In this document: piece by piece, positions 10,881-21,384 of the stretch
How the letters are laid out: each line of letters begins with the position of its first letter
Numbering within the stretch: the first letter of the stretch is position 1
Assembly (NCBI GenBank): GCA_002104985.1
Contig: MCGO01000237.1
Span: 1-56,275 of the forward strand
Length of the DNA stretch: 56,275 nucleotides
Direction: 5' to 3'
From: Rhizoclosmatium globosum
Lineage: Eukaryota; Chytridiomycota; Chytridiomycetes; Chytridiales; Chytriomycetaceae
Made by a program: the position numbers and the translations under genes
The notes under the pieces: model-generated
Seen by the model: only the letters and a program-made list of their open reading frames with translations
Told to the model about the DNA's origin: nothing
Databases searched by the model: none

Positions 10881-11802
10881 ATGAAATCTACCGACCAGGA
10901 AAGCAATCAAACTCCGCTGTCAAGCGAAGGTCCTCCTCCAGCTCCGCCAATGAGTTCCCGATCCGGAGACAGAAAGTCTTCCCCATCATCAACAGTTGAA
11001 TCAAATGATTCGCTCACTGACAGCGAACCTGCCGCTCGAAACTTCAAGTGCCTACTTTGTGCGAAGGCCTTCAGAACTCCGGCAGTATGTTTTGACGTGC
11101 CTTCCAAATCCAATTTATACATGAAAAACTAACCAACCGCGTTTGCTTTTCAGGAAGTCAAAAGCCACGGTCTCGTCCACACATCAGAAAAACCACATCG
11201 CTGTGATTTATGTCCCGCGCGTTTCAAAAGAAAGGGAGAACTCAAATTGCACATGATTGAACACGGGGGTAAGTCAGGCCAAAAAACAAAAAGTAGCGTA
11301 TTCTGATGCTACGTATTAGGTGAATTGCCATTCCAGTGTCATCTGTGCGATTTGTCATGCAAAACTGCCCGTGAACTCAAAAGCCACTCTGTCGTTCATT
11401 CAGATGAACGACCCTATGCGTGCGAAATGTGCCCTATTGCGTTCAAGCGCTCAGCAGAACTCAAGCTGCATATAATGAAGCACACAGGTGAACTCTCGCG
11501 ACATTACATTTAGAGCTAAATTTCAAATCGAAGGCGAGAAGCCATATTCTTGCGACCTTTGCCCAAAGACTTTTAAAACACCTCGCGAAAAGAAAGTACA
11601 CATGGTTGTTCACAGTACAGAAAAGCCATATAAATGCGATTCTTGTGATGCTGCTTTCAAACGACCGCAGGAACTGAAAATACACGGAGCTTTACATGGA
11701 AAGGTAGTAAGGTCTCGTTCTAAATCCGTTGAAAAGATGGATGCAATGCCAGAAGTGATTTCGAAGGCAGGTCAGAAGGTGGCTGACGATACCCAGGAAT
11801 AA
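10881..11802 (+). CDS. C2H2 zinc-finger protein, six fingers
   Basis: Four exons (10881-11084, 11154-11268, 11320-11487, 11534-11802) give 251 residues. The ATG at 10881 is the first in frame. A Ser/Pro-rich N terminus of about 60 residues precedes six C-x2-C-x12-H-x3-H fingers with TGEKP-type linkers (HTSEKPH, HSDERPY, GEKPY, HSTEKPY), then a short basic tail. Fingers alternate in type. Numbers 1, 3 and 5 share the pattern T-[PA]-x-E/K-[VLK]-K-S/V-H-x-V-V/L-H, and 2, 4 and 6 share F-K-R-x-x-E-L-K-[LI]-H. This suggests a two-finger unit was triplicated. Tandem fingers imply sequence-specific nucleic-acid binding; the target is unknown. Confidence 0.9.
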
Positions 11803-11934
11803 TGACCAGTTTCAGCCTTCTCTCTGTCATTCAATAGATTCCGTTTTCTTCTTTCTTATTCTGAATAAACCAAGCTAATTGTTTACTGTAAATCGTTGAA
11901 AACTTGAAACCAATACCCCTCCATCCACTCTCCA

Positions 11935-14900
11935 ATGGACTCCTCGGTCGCACTTGTATCATCCGCATTCTCAAAACCAGAAGATGAATCGACATGGACA
12001 CCGATGGATCGAGCACTTTCAGCGTTCACCGTTGCAATTGAGAGAAGTTCGGTAGCTGGAGTGACTGATGCAATGAAGCGAATCAAGGGCCCAATCACTC
12101 AAAGTGTAAGCCTTCTTGCCCATAACTTAAAGCATAACTCACACACTTGAAGCTCTTTTCTCCGCGATCGGCACTGCAAAAGACAGCCATCCTTCTTCTT
12201 GTTGGAGCAGCCAAGTTCCTCCAGGGTCTCTTTGCCACTCAGGGCTTTGCATCAGAGCACCTTCCTTCTCTTTTAATGCTCTGTGCAAAGGCATCGGTGG
12301 TTATGGTCCGTCTGGCTTCAACAGCAATCGAAGATATCGTTACAGCCTGCAGCTCAGCTTCCTCTCCCGCCGCTCTTCTTCCATTCGCATCAGTTTGTCT
12401 GGCAGAGTTAAGGAAAGGTGCGAAAGTGTCAAAACCATTACGAATTGTGGCGGTGGATTCAGTAAAGTGCGTTGTTGAAGGCTTGCGCAACAATGATGGT
12501 AGCTCGCGTACTTGGGTATCATACATCATCCTGACTATTTTCTAATTAGCGGATGGATATCGATTGCTAGAAGTAGTTCAAGAAGTAATACGGCTGGCTA
12601 TCAGTGATTCTGCAAGTGAAGTGCGGGACTCTGGACGACATCTCTTCACAGAGTATGCACAATTATATTCGGAGGATCGCATACAAAAGTTTGTAGATTT
12701 GGTTCCTTTTTCCGAGTATTTACTGATTGTACATCAGATTCGCAACCACACTCTCACCTCAACACATCAAAAGTCTCAACATAAAACCCCCAACTCAGCA
12801 ACCTAGAAACGCAACAGAAATCAATCGCGCGAAAGTGCAGTTTGGAGAATCGAAGCAGCAAGAGTTCCAGCGTTTACAATTGAAAAAGGTTGAAGCAATC
12901 GCGACACAGGACCTTGCAACAAATCATTTATCTCTTCCAACGAGTGCTATCGATATATCCCGACTCGCATTCATTCAGTCAGATTCAGGACGCAGAGTGA
13001 TGCCCCGCAAAAGCATAGACGACAATTTGTACAACTCATTCCAACCTGAATCATCTCTTGACTTTGAAACGCCGCCGAATTTCGTGGACGATTTTGATGG
13101 CGAGAGTATTCTTGCTGGAGTGTCGGAAGGAGTCTTGGGAGCGATAGAATATTGTATTGGACTACCTGAAACAGAGGAGCAAACGGTTGACGTTACGCAA
13201 GATATCGAAGAAAACCATGATTCTGAAATTCAAAAGCTTCTGGCGGAGATTGAGCAAATTGAAAACCAACGGAATGTCAGCCCTGAAAGTGAACCAGAAA
13301 CGAACAAGGAAGTTGTGCTTTCGGAACCGATTTCGTCGAGCAATCAAGTGGAGGAAGAACTCGTGGTCGTAGTCGTTACTCCGTCCCCTCAATCTGAATC
13401 TGACGAACCTGACGAAATCGTTGTAATCCGAGCTTCAAATGGTTCGATAAGTCCCGCAGCAACGCCAACTCCTAGTATGGACGAAATATCGGGAGATATT
13501 GTTACAACACTTGACGTCAAATACACAATGACCTTGGGAGAAGAAGTCGCAGCGGCAGAAGCATCCAAGTCGTACTCTGCACCCATCGATATGGTGGATG
13601 ACGTTAGCGTGGAACTAGATCCCGACTTCGCATTCGATGGAGACAGTCCCGTGGAAGTCATTACGCCGGACTCTGTCGTTGAGGCCCCTCGGCCGGATTC
13701 TTCAATTGAAACTTTGCTGGATTCTCCGGACGCTGAGTCACAAGGAATATTCGTGGTTGAAAATGAAGAGGCTGTTATTCCAGAATCTCACGAAAACGAT
13801 GAAGTGGCTGGTACAGTGGCGGATACTGACGGTGATGCCGATACGATTGGTGAGAATGTGTCACCGATATCATCCGAGCTTCGCGGTTTCAGTGAGGAAA
13901 AAGTGGATGAAAACAATGTTGTTCAATTCCAGGCTCTGTCATCCGCAGGAGTTGTGGAAACCTTGACTGTTACTGTGGTGGATGAAGTGGAACCTTCAGA
14001 TGTTATTGTCACTACGGAAGGACCTTCCACCGTGGAAGATACAAGTGATGCTTTGACAATGAAAAAGGATGAGAAAATTCTGTCAGAAACTACAGTGGAA
14101 GTTAGCGTTGATTCGGATTCTCAACACGATGGTTCATCAGTCCGATCTATTTCACCAATTCCACCACGCTCGTCAATAATGTCCCCAGAACCAACTTTGT
14201 CATCTTCGCACAAGAATCGTTTATCGCATCTTCCAATTGCAAGGACCAGTTCATTACGAGGGTCATCATCAACAAACTCAATATCAGCGGAGATGCAGAA
14301 TGTACGAAAGCATCAGGCTATTGCATCTCTTCCCATGTCTCAATCTGTGCCTAACTTGATGCAGTCACCTTCTCTTCAACGCCAAACATCTCTTCCACGA
14401 TCGCAAACAATCTCTTCAGCGTCTCAACTTCAAGTTCCCAAACAAGACCAGCCATCAATGCTTCGACAGCCTACACTCACGAGATCACCCTCCAGTTCAC
14501 CGCAACAAATTCCCAAACCAAACCGATTTAGTCCCTCCCCAACTTCATCACCTCCCAACTCACCCCTCGTCCCGCTTCGTCGCCAACAGTCAATAATGTC
14601 TGTCAGCCCTACCCCAAAAGCGACCGTTACAAAAGCAACAAGCTCAAACTTCAGTCCTTCAAAACTTGTTTCAGCATCACAAAGATCAGACAGCTCAAGC
14701 AGTGGCGACGGCCTCCGCAAAGTGATGAGTTTCGCAAACGCCCCGTCACCAACCCCTCGAAAAGCCGCCGTCACATCCCCAACACCAACGCCAGGAACCT
14801 TGAGAAGAATCAACGCAAAAGTCGATACAGGACTCGGTTCTCGTGCGCCATCGCTTCGCGTCCTCTCTCCACCACCGTCTCCAACACCCAGCTCGCAATC

Positions 14901-15936
14901 CATGAAACGAATATCAGTTGCATCGTCCTCGTCTTCAACCGGTAGCTTTAGAAACGTTGTACATTGGGACGCGTCTTCATCCGAGACAGGGAGTAACAGG
15001 AAATCAGTGCGATGGAGTGAAGACCTTGCTGTTGTTCTCGGTGTAAGCGATACAGATAATTACGCAACGCAGCTTGAAAACCAAATCAGCGACGCGATTG
15101 CTGGTGGTGTCGCGACTCTGTGGCAGTTTTTGGACGGTGATGGGATGTGGGAATTTGGACGTGTTGAGGACGTTGTTTTAGCTGTGTTGAAGGATTTGAA
15201 GAAGGATGAGAAGATGAAATCTGAGTTTGTTAAACGAGGGTTGCGGGTGTTGAGGAGCGTGCTGATGGTTCCGGGAGTGGATGATACAAAGTTTTTGCCT
15301 CAAGAGTGTTTGGTCGATTTGCTCAAGTGCGTGCTTGGGCTGACCGCTGCGGCCGAGGTTTGTTGCAGATTTTGACTGTCATCGTTCTTACCTGCCTTCT
15401 ATATAGAGTCCTGATGATTTGTTGGAGATCGAATATGAAGTTGCCAACACTCTTGAAACGTTTGAGTCACAAATCCGGTTCACTACTCTTTCACAAGTTC
15501 TTGCAACCTTACTGTCTCAAATTGAACCGCTTCTTTTGTTAACGGAAGCTGACGGGAAGAATTCTGTATGGGTTTCTGGCCATCGCGTTTGTTACGAAAT
15601 GTTAGCCAGGGCGATGGATGCAATTGTAACATATCGAGATTCGTTTGGAACATATGATCAAAGCGTAAATTCAGAATTACCTGACGCAGATTGGATTGGA
15701 CTGACAAACTGCGTAGTCGAGGTTTGTTTTACCTTTCTTCAACATGGAATACTGAAATTTCCATCAAGGGCTTAGAGAGTAAATACCCACTAACTAGAAA
15801 AGCTGCTTTCGATTGTGCAGTGGCCCTGTGCAAATGTCGAGGTAGTTCAGACGAATTGTATAATCAGGTTGAATCCAGAAGTGGAAGCAATCGAATAATA
15901 GTGCTTCGAGGAATGATGGAGAGAAGATTGCATTGA
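11935..15936 (+). CDS. CLASP-family microtubule-associated protein
   Basis: Six exons (11935-12105, 12153-12498, 12550-12688, 12738-15357, 15407-15721, 15769-15936) give about 1252 residues, with every junction in frame. The N-terminal 260 residues form a TOG/CLASP_N HEAT domain (SALQKTAILLLVGAAKFLQG..., ASEVRDSGRHLFTEYAQLY). An acidic region follows, then a long Ser/Pro/Arg-rich basic segment (codons around 14150-15000) like the microtubule-binding region of CLASPs. It contains an S-P-I-P motif at 14152-14163, a candidate EB1-binding SxIP. The C-terminal 330 residues are again helical and may be a divergent CLASP C-terminal domain. CLASPs promote rescue and stabilise spindle and cortical microtubules (yeast Stu1, fission yeast Cls1). 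The gene converges on the Sec14-like gene with 29 bp between their ends. Confidence 0.85.
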
Positions 15937-15965
15937 ATAGATTATTTGAATGACAACTTTGAACT

Positions 15966-16943
15966 TCAGGCTTCTCGAATACTATTTCCCTCCATGAATG
16001 CCTTCCAGTATTCATTTATGTCGAACACAAAATTAAAGCTTCCTCCCAGCTCAACAGGAAGCATATTAGCATCTACAATATCCAAAAGATTCACCCATCC
16101 ACCTGTTCCTTTCTCCGCCTTTTGTTCTTGTTTCCCGTTCGAACTTGCGAAATGAACCTTGGCAAGTGTAACAGGATCCGCGATCGGCTTTATCATATTA
16201 TAAAGCACCGGAATATACCATGATGGATTTACAATTACGACGGTACCAAGGATCTCTGGGTAGTGTCGTTCCATTATATTCAACAGTGTGAGCGAGTGGT
16301 TTATAGGATAGCTAAAGTGAACGTGGCCTGTTAATATATACATTAAATAGTATCAGTAAATTAATATGAACCTGTTGAACATTGAGGAACCGCTGAACTC
16401 TGATATGATACAAAGCTGAGACACACCCTTCGACATAGCCATCATTGCCTTTTCAAAGAGATAAAACGTATACCGAATTGAAGCCTCGTATTTCTTAGCG
16501 TTTCCCATTCCGCCGCCCAATCGTGCAACACCCGTGAGCACAGGCCGCCCCTTCTTGTCGAATCCATTCAAATACTGCCATCCAATCCCACAGATTTCCT
16601 TCAAGTCAGCCCAGTGGTTCTCACGAGGCCGAAACTCTCGACGCCATTGCAAAGTATCCTGCAATCGAACAACCGATTCATCCAACTGCCATTTTGTTGC
16701 TTTCAAATACCGAACCAGGCATTCGTCGCTAAGAAATTCGGACTCTTCGGGACAAGGTGTGCCTGTTAGTTCATTGAAGATAAGGGGGAGTTGGGACCGC
16801 AAGTTCTTGACTTGTTTACGTTGATCCTCAGTGAGACTATCGAAGGGGTAGTCTTCAGGTACTGGAGGTTTCAAATGAGGTGGTATCGTAAGGACTGGCA
16901 CACTTGATGCTATAGAATCGGTGTTTGTGACAGTCAGTCTCAT
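15966..16943 (-). CDS. Sec14-like (CRAL-TRIO) phosphatidylinositol-transfer protein A
   Basis: Two exons (16943-16372 and 16311-15966) give 305 residues. The CRAL_TRIO_N helix-bundle motif is LVRYLKATKWQLDESVVRLQDTLQWRRE. The lipid-binding core includes FDKKGRPV, the VIVNPSWYIPVLYNMIKPI strand-helix and the gate segment ending LPVELGGSFNF. The pattern is closest to the Pdr16/Pdr17 (Sfh3/Sfh4) branch of Sec14 homologs, which exchange phosphatidylinositol or sterol between membranes. The 3' splice site at 16312-16313 was chosen because it gives MFN-S-YPIN, aligning with MFNGYPIS and MFNGYPMS in the two paralogs at 18652-19637 and 34882-35810. The nearer CAG acceptor leads to a stop. The frame is intact to the end, unlike the two paralogs. 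Confidence 0.9.
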
Positions 16944-16964
16944 TTGACAACAAGTTTAATTAAT

Positions 16965-17098
16965 GGAAGATTCTATTTGGGACCCCCCCGTCCTGCCCTT
17001 ATTCGAGTCCCCCCCTCCCAAACAAGCACGAGTCCCCCCCTTCCCAAATAGATTTTAGATCCTTATTTGAGTCGTATCCTCCTTTAATCTTACAATAA
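16965..17098 (+). repeat. Left terminal inverted repeat (134 bp)
   Basis: Begins GGAAGATTCTATTTGGGA and ends CTTACAATAA. It contains three runs of exactly seven C, two of them inside a repeated GAGTCCCCCCC unit. The perfect reverse complement is at 18284-18417. Confidence 0.93.
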
Positions 17099-17130
17099 AT
17101 GAAACAAAGAAATGAGTGTTTATAACGTTT

Positions 17131-18253
17131 CTACTTCGATCTCAACCATTTCCGTCTGTAACTTACATGGTTGTCGTGGCTTTCTTGGGTTTCTTGGGTT
17201 TTGTTTCTTGGTTTCCTCCTGGCTCCAACCCTTGTCTTATATGATTCCACAGAGCTGGTTTTGCGCTTTGTTGAAGGTCTGCCTTTTCCGCGTTTTTGAG
17301 GTGGATCGAGGGCTTGTGCAATTGGGAGACGTTCTAGAATCTGTTCTGCTTCCTTGAACACGGAATCGCTTCCTTCTGCCTTCAAAATTTCGAATTTCTT
17401 TTTTGCAGCTGCCATGCATGAAGTTGGCATAATTATTCAGCTTTTCCGAAATTGCCTTCTTGGTTTCCACTGCTAACTCTGCTCCACCAGTAGTCTTCAG
17501 AGCAATCATAATATCCTTCATTTTGCTGTCCATATCATCTTGCTGTAATGGCATTATAATTGATCCAGTCTCTCCTCCAACACCAAGAAACTGCCCCAAA
17601 GATGGATCCGTTGTGCTTTGCAAAATAAAATTGAAGAGCTGAGGAAACTCGATCAGGAACAATATGAGAAGTGTTGGCCATGCTATTTCCCCAGCGAATT
17701 TTGACGGCAGATCCAGTAAAGTTGAGTTCCATCAGTTGGAAATGACTTGCCTGAAGGTAAACACAGAAAAACCTCTCACAGGCGGAATCCATGAGAGGCT
17801 TAATAATGTAGCCATCGCCTTTAGCCTTGAGCTAGTACCATTGTGTTAAAATTGTGAGACTTGATGTTTAACTTACCTCCTTTACACTGTGTCTATCATG
17901 GCTTTCCCACATCTCTTTGTACAAAGCAAACAGGCTTTTAAGTGGAAAGAGAGTATGTTCGGATAAATTTCAGCGTAAGCATTGCAGAGGACTGTGAGAG
18001 GAATTGATGATTCCCAATGAACACATCGATCTTTTGTTTCCAGAGCAATCCTGTTCCACCAGTCGTAGAACTCGTCAATTACAGAATTATAGATCATGCT
18101 ATTGCCAGCCAGAGTGTAAACTTTATCCAATGTGAGCGCATGAGATCCAACTTGAGTTTCTGCATCCAGATTGAGGAATTCCTGTTCAACTGCCGGCCAC
18201 ATAACATCCTGATTTGTCCGAACTTTGAGCACAACAAATTGGAAGTCATTCAA
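17131..18253 (-). CDS. Transposon-encoded protein(s), unidentified, probably incomplete
   Basis: Open frames on the minus strand fill the element. The first (18253-17882) starts MNDFQFVVLKVRTNQDVMW and is followed by a donor-like GTAAGT. Further blocks at 17792-17535, 17662-17237 and 17430-17131 overlap in different frames. The last ends in a basic tail, PPQKRGKGRPSTKRKTSSVE, the KRGRP-type tail often seen at the C terminus of MULE transposases. The switch from the third to the fourth block falls at an A6 run near 17400, so an indel or intron is likely. I see no DDE catalytic core or SWIM finger, hence either a C-terminal remnant of a transposase or an accessory protein. Confidence 0.45.
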
Positions 18254-18283
18254 GATGATTAAATGGCTTCTGTCATTGTTTTA

Positions 18284-18417
18284 TTATTGTAAGATTAAAG
18301 GAGGATACGACTCAAATAAGGATCTAAAATCTATTTGGGAAGGGGGGGACTCGTGCTTGTTTGGGAGGGGGGGACTCGAATAAGGGCAGGACGGGGGGGT
18401 CCCAAATAGAATCTTCC
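18284..18417 (-). repeat. Right terminal inverted repeat (134 bp)
   Basis: Reverse complement of 16965-17098. I compared the two end to end by eye and saw no mismatch, including the three homopolymer runs of seven. Homology stops just inside position 18284. Confidence 0.93.
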
Positions 18418-18426
18418 TTAATTAAT

Positions 18427-18651
18427 ACACAAGTTCAAGGGAGACAAACACCAAATAATTATATCAATTGGAATCTCAGAAATAAGTGAGGTGGGTAATT
18501 GAAAGGTTGAAGATAAAGATTCACCTTCTTCCCATGGAACCTCCCTCTCCACTACCATTATTGACTTTAAAAATCCAAATCTCAATTATTCCCGATAAAT
18601 TCACGAGAAACAAATAAATAGTCATCGACGTTTAATTCTACATTGGAATAT
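18427..18651. other. 3' flank of Sec14-like gene B
   Basis: About 225 bp of A/T-rich sequence. At 18638-18651 it holds the last codons that would be read if the frame of gene B were restored. Confidence 0.5.
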
Positions 18652-19637
18652 CTAAGAACGCCTTCCAGTACGTCTGGGCATCAAAAGTAAACTTGAAGGA
18701 CCCCCCAATTCCACTGGCAACATTTCAGCATCCACAATGTCCAAAATATTGCACCATCCTCCTGTTCCTGCTTCTGTTTTGATAACCTGCCCATCGTTGG
18801 GGTTACTAAAATGCATCTTCGCCTTTGTCACTGGATCAAGGAATGGAGACAAGAGTCCAAGAGCAACTGGCATATACCATGAGGGATTCACAACCACGAG
18901 GGTTCCAAGAAGCTCAGGATAGTAACGACTACAGAAATGACAAGGTCAGACGCGAAACCATCTTTCTCAAATATATACCTTAAAACGCCCATAAACTTGC
19001 TGGTAACACTGATAGGATATCCATTGAACATACTCATATCCGAATAATCCACGAGAACAGCAAGCTGCGTTACACCCTTCGGCATCAATCGAATGCCCTT
19101 CTCAATAGTATAAATCGAGAAACGAATTGACGTCTCATAGTCCTTCACGCTGCCACCCAGTCGAGAAATCAAGATCAAGAGCGGCCGTCCCTTCTTGTCA
19201 AACCCAGAAAAGTACTGCCCACCAAGAGCGGCATGCGATTCCATAGGACCCGTGTCGCTTTCCGTGGGTCTGTATTCGCGGCGCCTATGTGTACGTAGGC
19301 ATTAGTAATTGGGTGCCCCGTACGAGTGACAACAGCATCACCACTGGAGCGTGTCCTGCAACCGCTTCGCCGATTCGTCGAGCTTCCACTTTGTCGCCTT
19401 CAAATAGCGCAGCAAACACGGATCGTCGGTGAACAGTTGCTCGTTGTCGCAGGGAAGCCCCGTCAAAGCGGCAAAGATGGTTGGAAGGTGCACTTGGCGG
19501 AAGTCCTTCATCAGGGCCGTTTGGGCGTCGGTGAGACCGTTGAACGGGTAGTTCTCTGGAACGGGTGGAACGAGAGAGGGGGGACACGTGAGAATTGGGA
19601 CACTCGTGGTCGTATCGTTGGCAACAGAAAGTGTCAT
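18652..19637 (-). CDS. Sec14-like (CRAL-TRIO) protein B, C terminus frameshifted
   Basis: Three exons (19637-19342, 19284-18979, 18928-18652) give 292 residues. It shares LLRYLKATKWKLDESAKRLQDTLQW, GFDKKGRPL, MFNGYPIS and VVVNPSWYMPVALGLLSPFLDPVTK with gene A. At the conserved LPVELGG the frame shifts by one base in a G6 run near 18700. The annotated reading ends with an unrelated 17-residue tail, whereas the next frame would read SFKFTFDAQTYWKAFL as in paralog A and stop at 18638. A missing G, natural or from sequencing, is the simplest reading. The gene has one more intron than A and C at the YPELLGT region. The start codon is 14 bp from that of the divergent LRR gene. Confidence 0.85.
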
Positions 19638-19651
19638 TTGAACGAAATAAG

Positions 19652-20599
19652 ATGGCTAGAAAACCAAGATATCCTAGAGTACCGACTCAGCCAATCACCT
19701 CAAGTAGACCAAGTTACCCAGCGTTACTTGATGTACCTTGCTTGCCACCTGGATACTTTCAGTCCTTGCCACCTGAACTGCTCCAGTTGTTCTTCGCATG
19801 GATAAAACCATCAACTGTCTTGAAATATCGGAGACTCTCTTCTCGCTTTGACTCTCTGTTGATGCACCCGACCTTTGCGTATCAAAATATTGATCGCTTT
19901 GGTCGGAATTCGGCTGTTAACGATGGGACATTGAACGACATCTTGTACAATTCCATCGACATTTGGACCAATCGCACAGGAACCTACTTTGATACCTTGT
20001 TGAGCTTGATAACAAAGATTCGATGGAGCAAATCGTATGGCTGTCCTTCCTTGCTTCCAAATCAATTGGGTGGTGCGACTTTGCTCACACATCTCCAAAT
20101 CAGCTGTTTCCGCTTGTACGGTAGTCTTCCCACCAGTATATTTCATTTGATACGTCTCAAATCTCTTAAATTGAAAACCAATGACTTGAGTGGATCCATT
20201 CCTGCGGAAATTGGACTGCTTTCAAACTTGGTCCAACTTGATTTGAACAACAACAAATTCACTGGATATATCCCGGCGGAGCTTGGAAACCTTTCAATGT
20301 TGGAAGTTTTGTGCTTGGGTAATAACGAATTGGAAGGGCCGTTACCTAGCGAGTTTGGAAATTTGAGGGCATTGACAGATCTTTATGCCGAATCTAATCG
20401 ATTGAGCGGGACCATCCCTGATACTTTCGGAAACCTCGAAATGCTCTCATATATGGTCATAGGTAGTAACTGTCTTTCTGGAACCGTTCCGGAAAGTCTG
20501 CTCCAACTTCAATACATCCAATTTATCGACTTCAGTAACAATCCTGATCTGTCCTGCGAATTTATTAGCGAGCATCCGGAATTTCCTTTGAAAATGTAG
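19652..20599 (+). CDS. Plant-type leucine-rich-repeat protein with F-box-like N terminus (copy 1)
   Basis: Single-exon protein of 315 residues from the ATG at 19652; the frame is open upstream but has no ATG. Residues 40-70 (FQSLPPELLQLFFAWIKPSTVLKYRRLSSRFDSL) resemble an F-box. About six LRRs of the plant-specific class follow (L-x-G-x-I-P-A-E-I-G-L-L-S-N-L-V-Q-L-D-L type), then a cap ending EHPEFPLKM. There is no signal peptide or membrane segment, so it is probably intracellular, unlike plant receptor LRRs. An SCF substrate-receptor role is possible but not shown. Its paralog lies at 21965-22894 and a relic of a third copy at 20640-20740. Confidence 0.82.
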   Translation: MARKPRYPRVPTQPITSSRPSYPALLDVPCLPPGYFQSLPPELLQLFFAWIKPSTVLKYRRLSSRFDSLLMHPTFAYQNIDRFGRNSAVNDGTLNDILYNSIDIWTNRTGTYFDTLLSLITKIRWSKSYGCPSLLPNQLGGATLLTHLQISCFRLYGSLPTSIFHLIRLKSLKLKTNDLSGSIPAEIGLLSNLVQLDLNNNKFTGYIPAELGNLSMLEVLCLGNNELEGPLPSEFGNLRALTDLYAESNRLSGTIPDTFGNLEMLSYMVIGSNCLSGTVPESLLQLQYIQFIDFSNNPDLSCEFISEHPEFPLKM

Positions 20600-20639
20600 T
20601 TGTCACAAAGAACACAATACTGCTATAATAAAATCACTG

Positions 20640-20740
20640 TAACTTTGACCTACTTCGACCATCTGTTGAGTATGGCAACAAAAATCCGATGTGTAAACCT
20701 TCGGTCTTTCTTGCTAATAAATCGACGACTTAACTCAACG
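20640..20740 (+). pseudogene. Relic of a third LRR gene copy
   Basis: The stretch reads LTYFDHLLSMATKIRCVN, matching TYFDHLLSVATKIRWG (copy 2) and TYFDTLLSLITKIRWS (copy 1). Similarity fades within about 100 bp on both sides and there are stops around it, so only a middle fragment of a tandem duplicate remains. Confidence 0.65.
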
Positions 20741-21092
20741 AAATGGATATGTGTGATGCTGCAGTATAATACATATTACAGAATGTAGACAACTCCATAA
20801 AGATTCCGTAAAGACGCGTGTTCAATTCTATCAGATTTTATTCTGTGCTTTGAGTGAGATAGAAGACTTCGTGAGAAAAAAATTCATTCATTCACCATAT
20901 TAAGCAGATATTAAACAGTATTTACTCCATAATAATGGAAGAACGCGCGTTCAATTCGTTTGTTTATCTCGCCCGCCGACAATTCCAACAAATTTCTTTC
21001 AAACGCGTCGAACGCGTCCTTCAATCAAGAGCTCCTGTCCCTTATGAGCTACCGTCCCCACGAGCTCGCGTCCCTAATGAGCTTCCGGATAG

Positions 21093-21306
21093 GTCTGAAT
21101 AGACGGTGAGGAGGGTTCAATCTGAGGCCTTCTCTTCTGGCGTGGTCATCAGTTGCAGAAGATACACGTCCACCTGGCGGGCTCGTTTCCAGCCAGTATC
21201 CGCTCTATCTGAATAAGGGCCTGAATAGGCGTTGAGGAGGGTTCAATCCGAGGCTTCTTCTCCTGGCGTGGTTGTCTGTTGCAGAGAAAACACGTCCGTC
21301 TGAGAG
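21093..21306. repeat. Two imperfect direct repeats, period 126 bp
   Basis: About 85 bp at 21093-21180 recurs at 21219-21306 (both contain TGAGGAGGGTTCAATC and GGCGTGG). Read on the minus strand, each unit encodes a Cys-x2-Cys knuckle followed by a basic stretch and IEPSS: RRTCFLCNRQPRQEKK in one and RWTCIFCN in the other. A stop separates the units, so this is probably a decayed coding repeat. Confidence 0.6.
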
Positions 21307-21384
21307 CTGCAGCTGCTACTGAGGCTGTGGTTTTATTGAAACCAGATATATTCTGCATGATCTCTTTTGCAGGTTTCTTTGACT

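Larger units (their letters stand above)
16956..18426. mobile_element. DNA transposon with long TIRs, MULE-like, including target duplications
   Basis: The element body is 16965-18417 (1453 bp). Its ends are inverted repeats of 134 bp that I find identical base for base. It is flanked on both sides by the 9-bp direct repeat TTAATTAAT (16956-16964 and 18418-18426), a target-site duplication. Long TIRs plus a 9-bp duplication are the hallmark of Mutator-like elements. Other superfamilies with 8-9 bp duplications (hAT, KDZ) normally have short TIRs. The insertion lies 13 bp upstream of the start codon of Sec14-like gene A. Internal ORFs on the minus strand encode roughly 350 residues without a recognisable DDE core, so the copy may be a deletion derivative. 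Confidence 0.85.

Noticed and set aside
18418..18426. TTAA target duplication of a piggyBac or Kolobok element.
   Set aside because: The four bases directly flanking the two ends differ (TAAT and TTAA). Only the 9-bp TTAATTAAT repeat matches on both sides.
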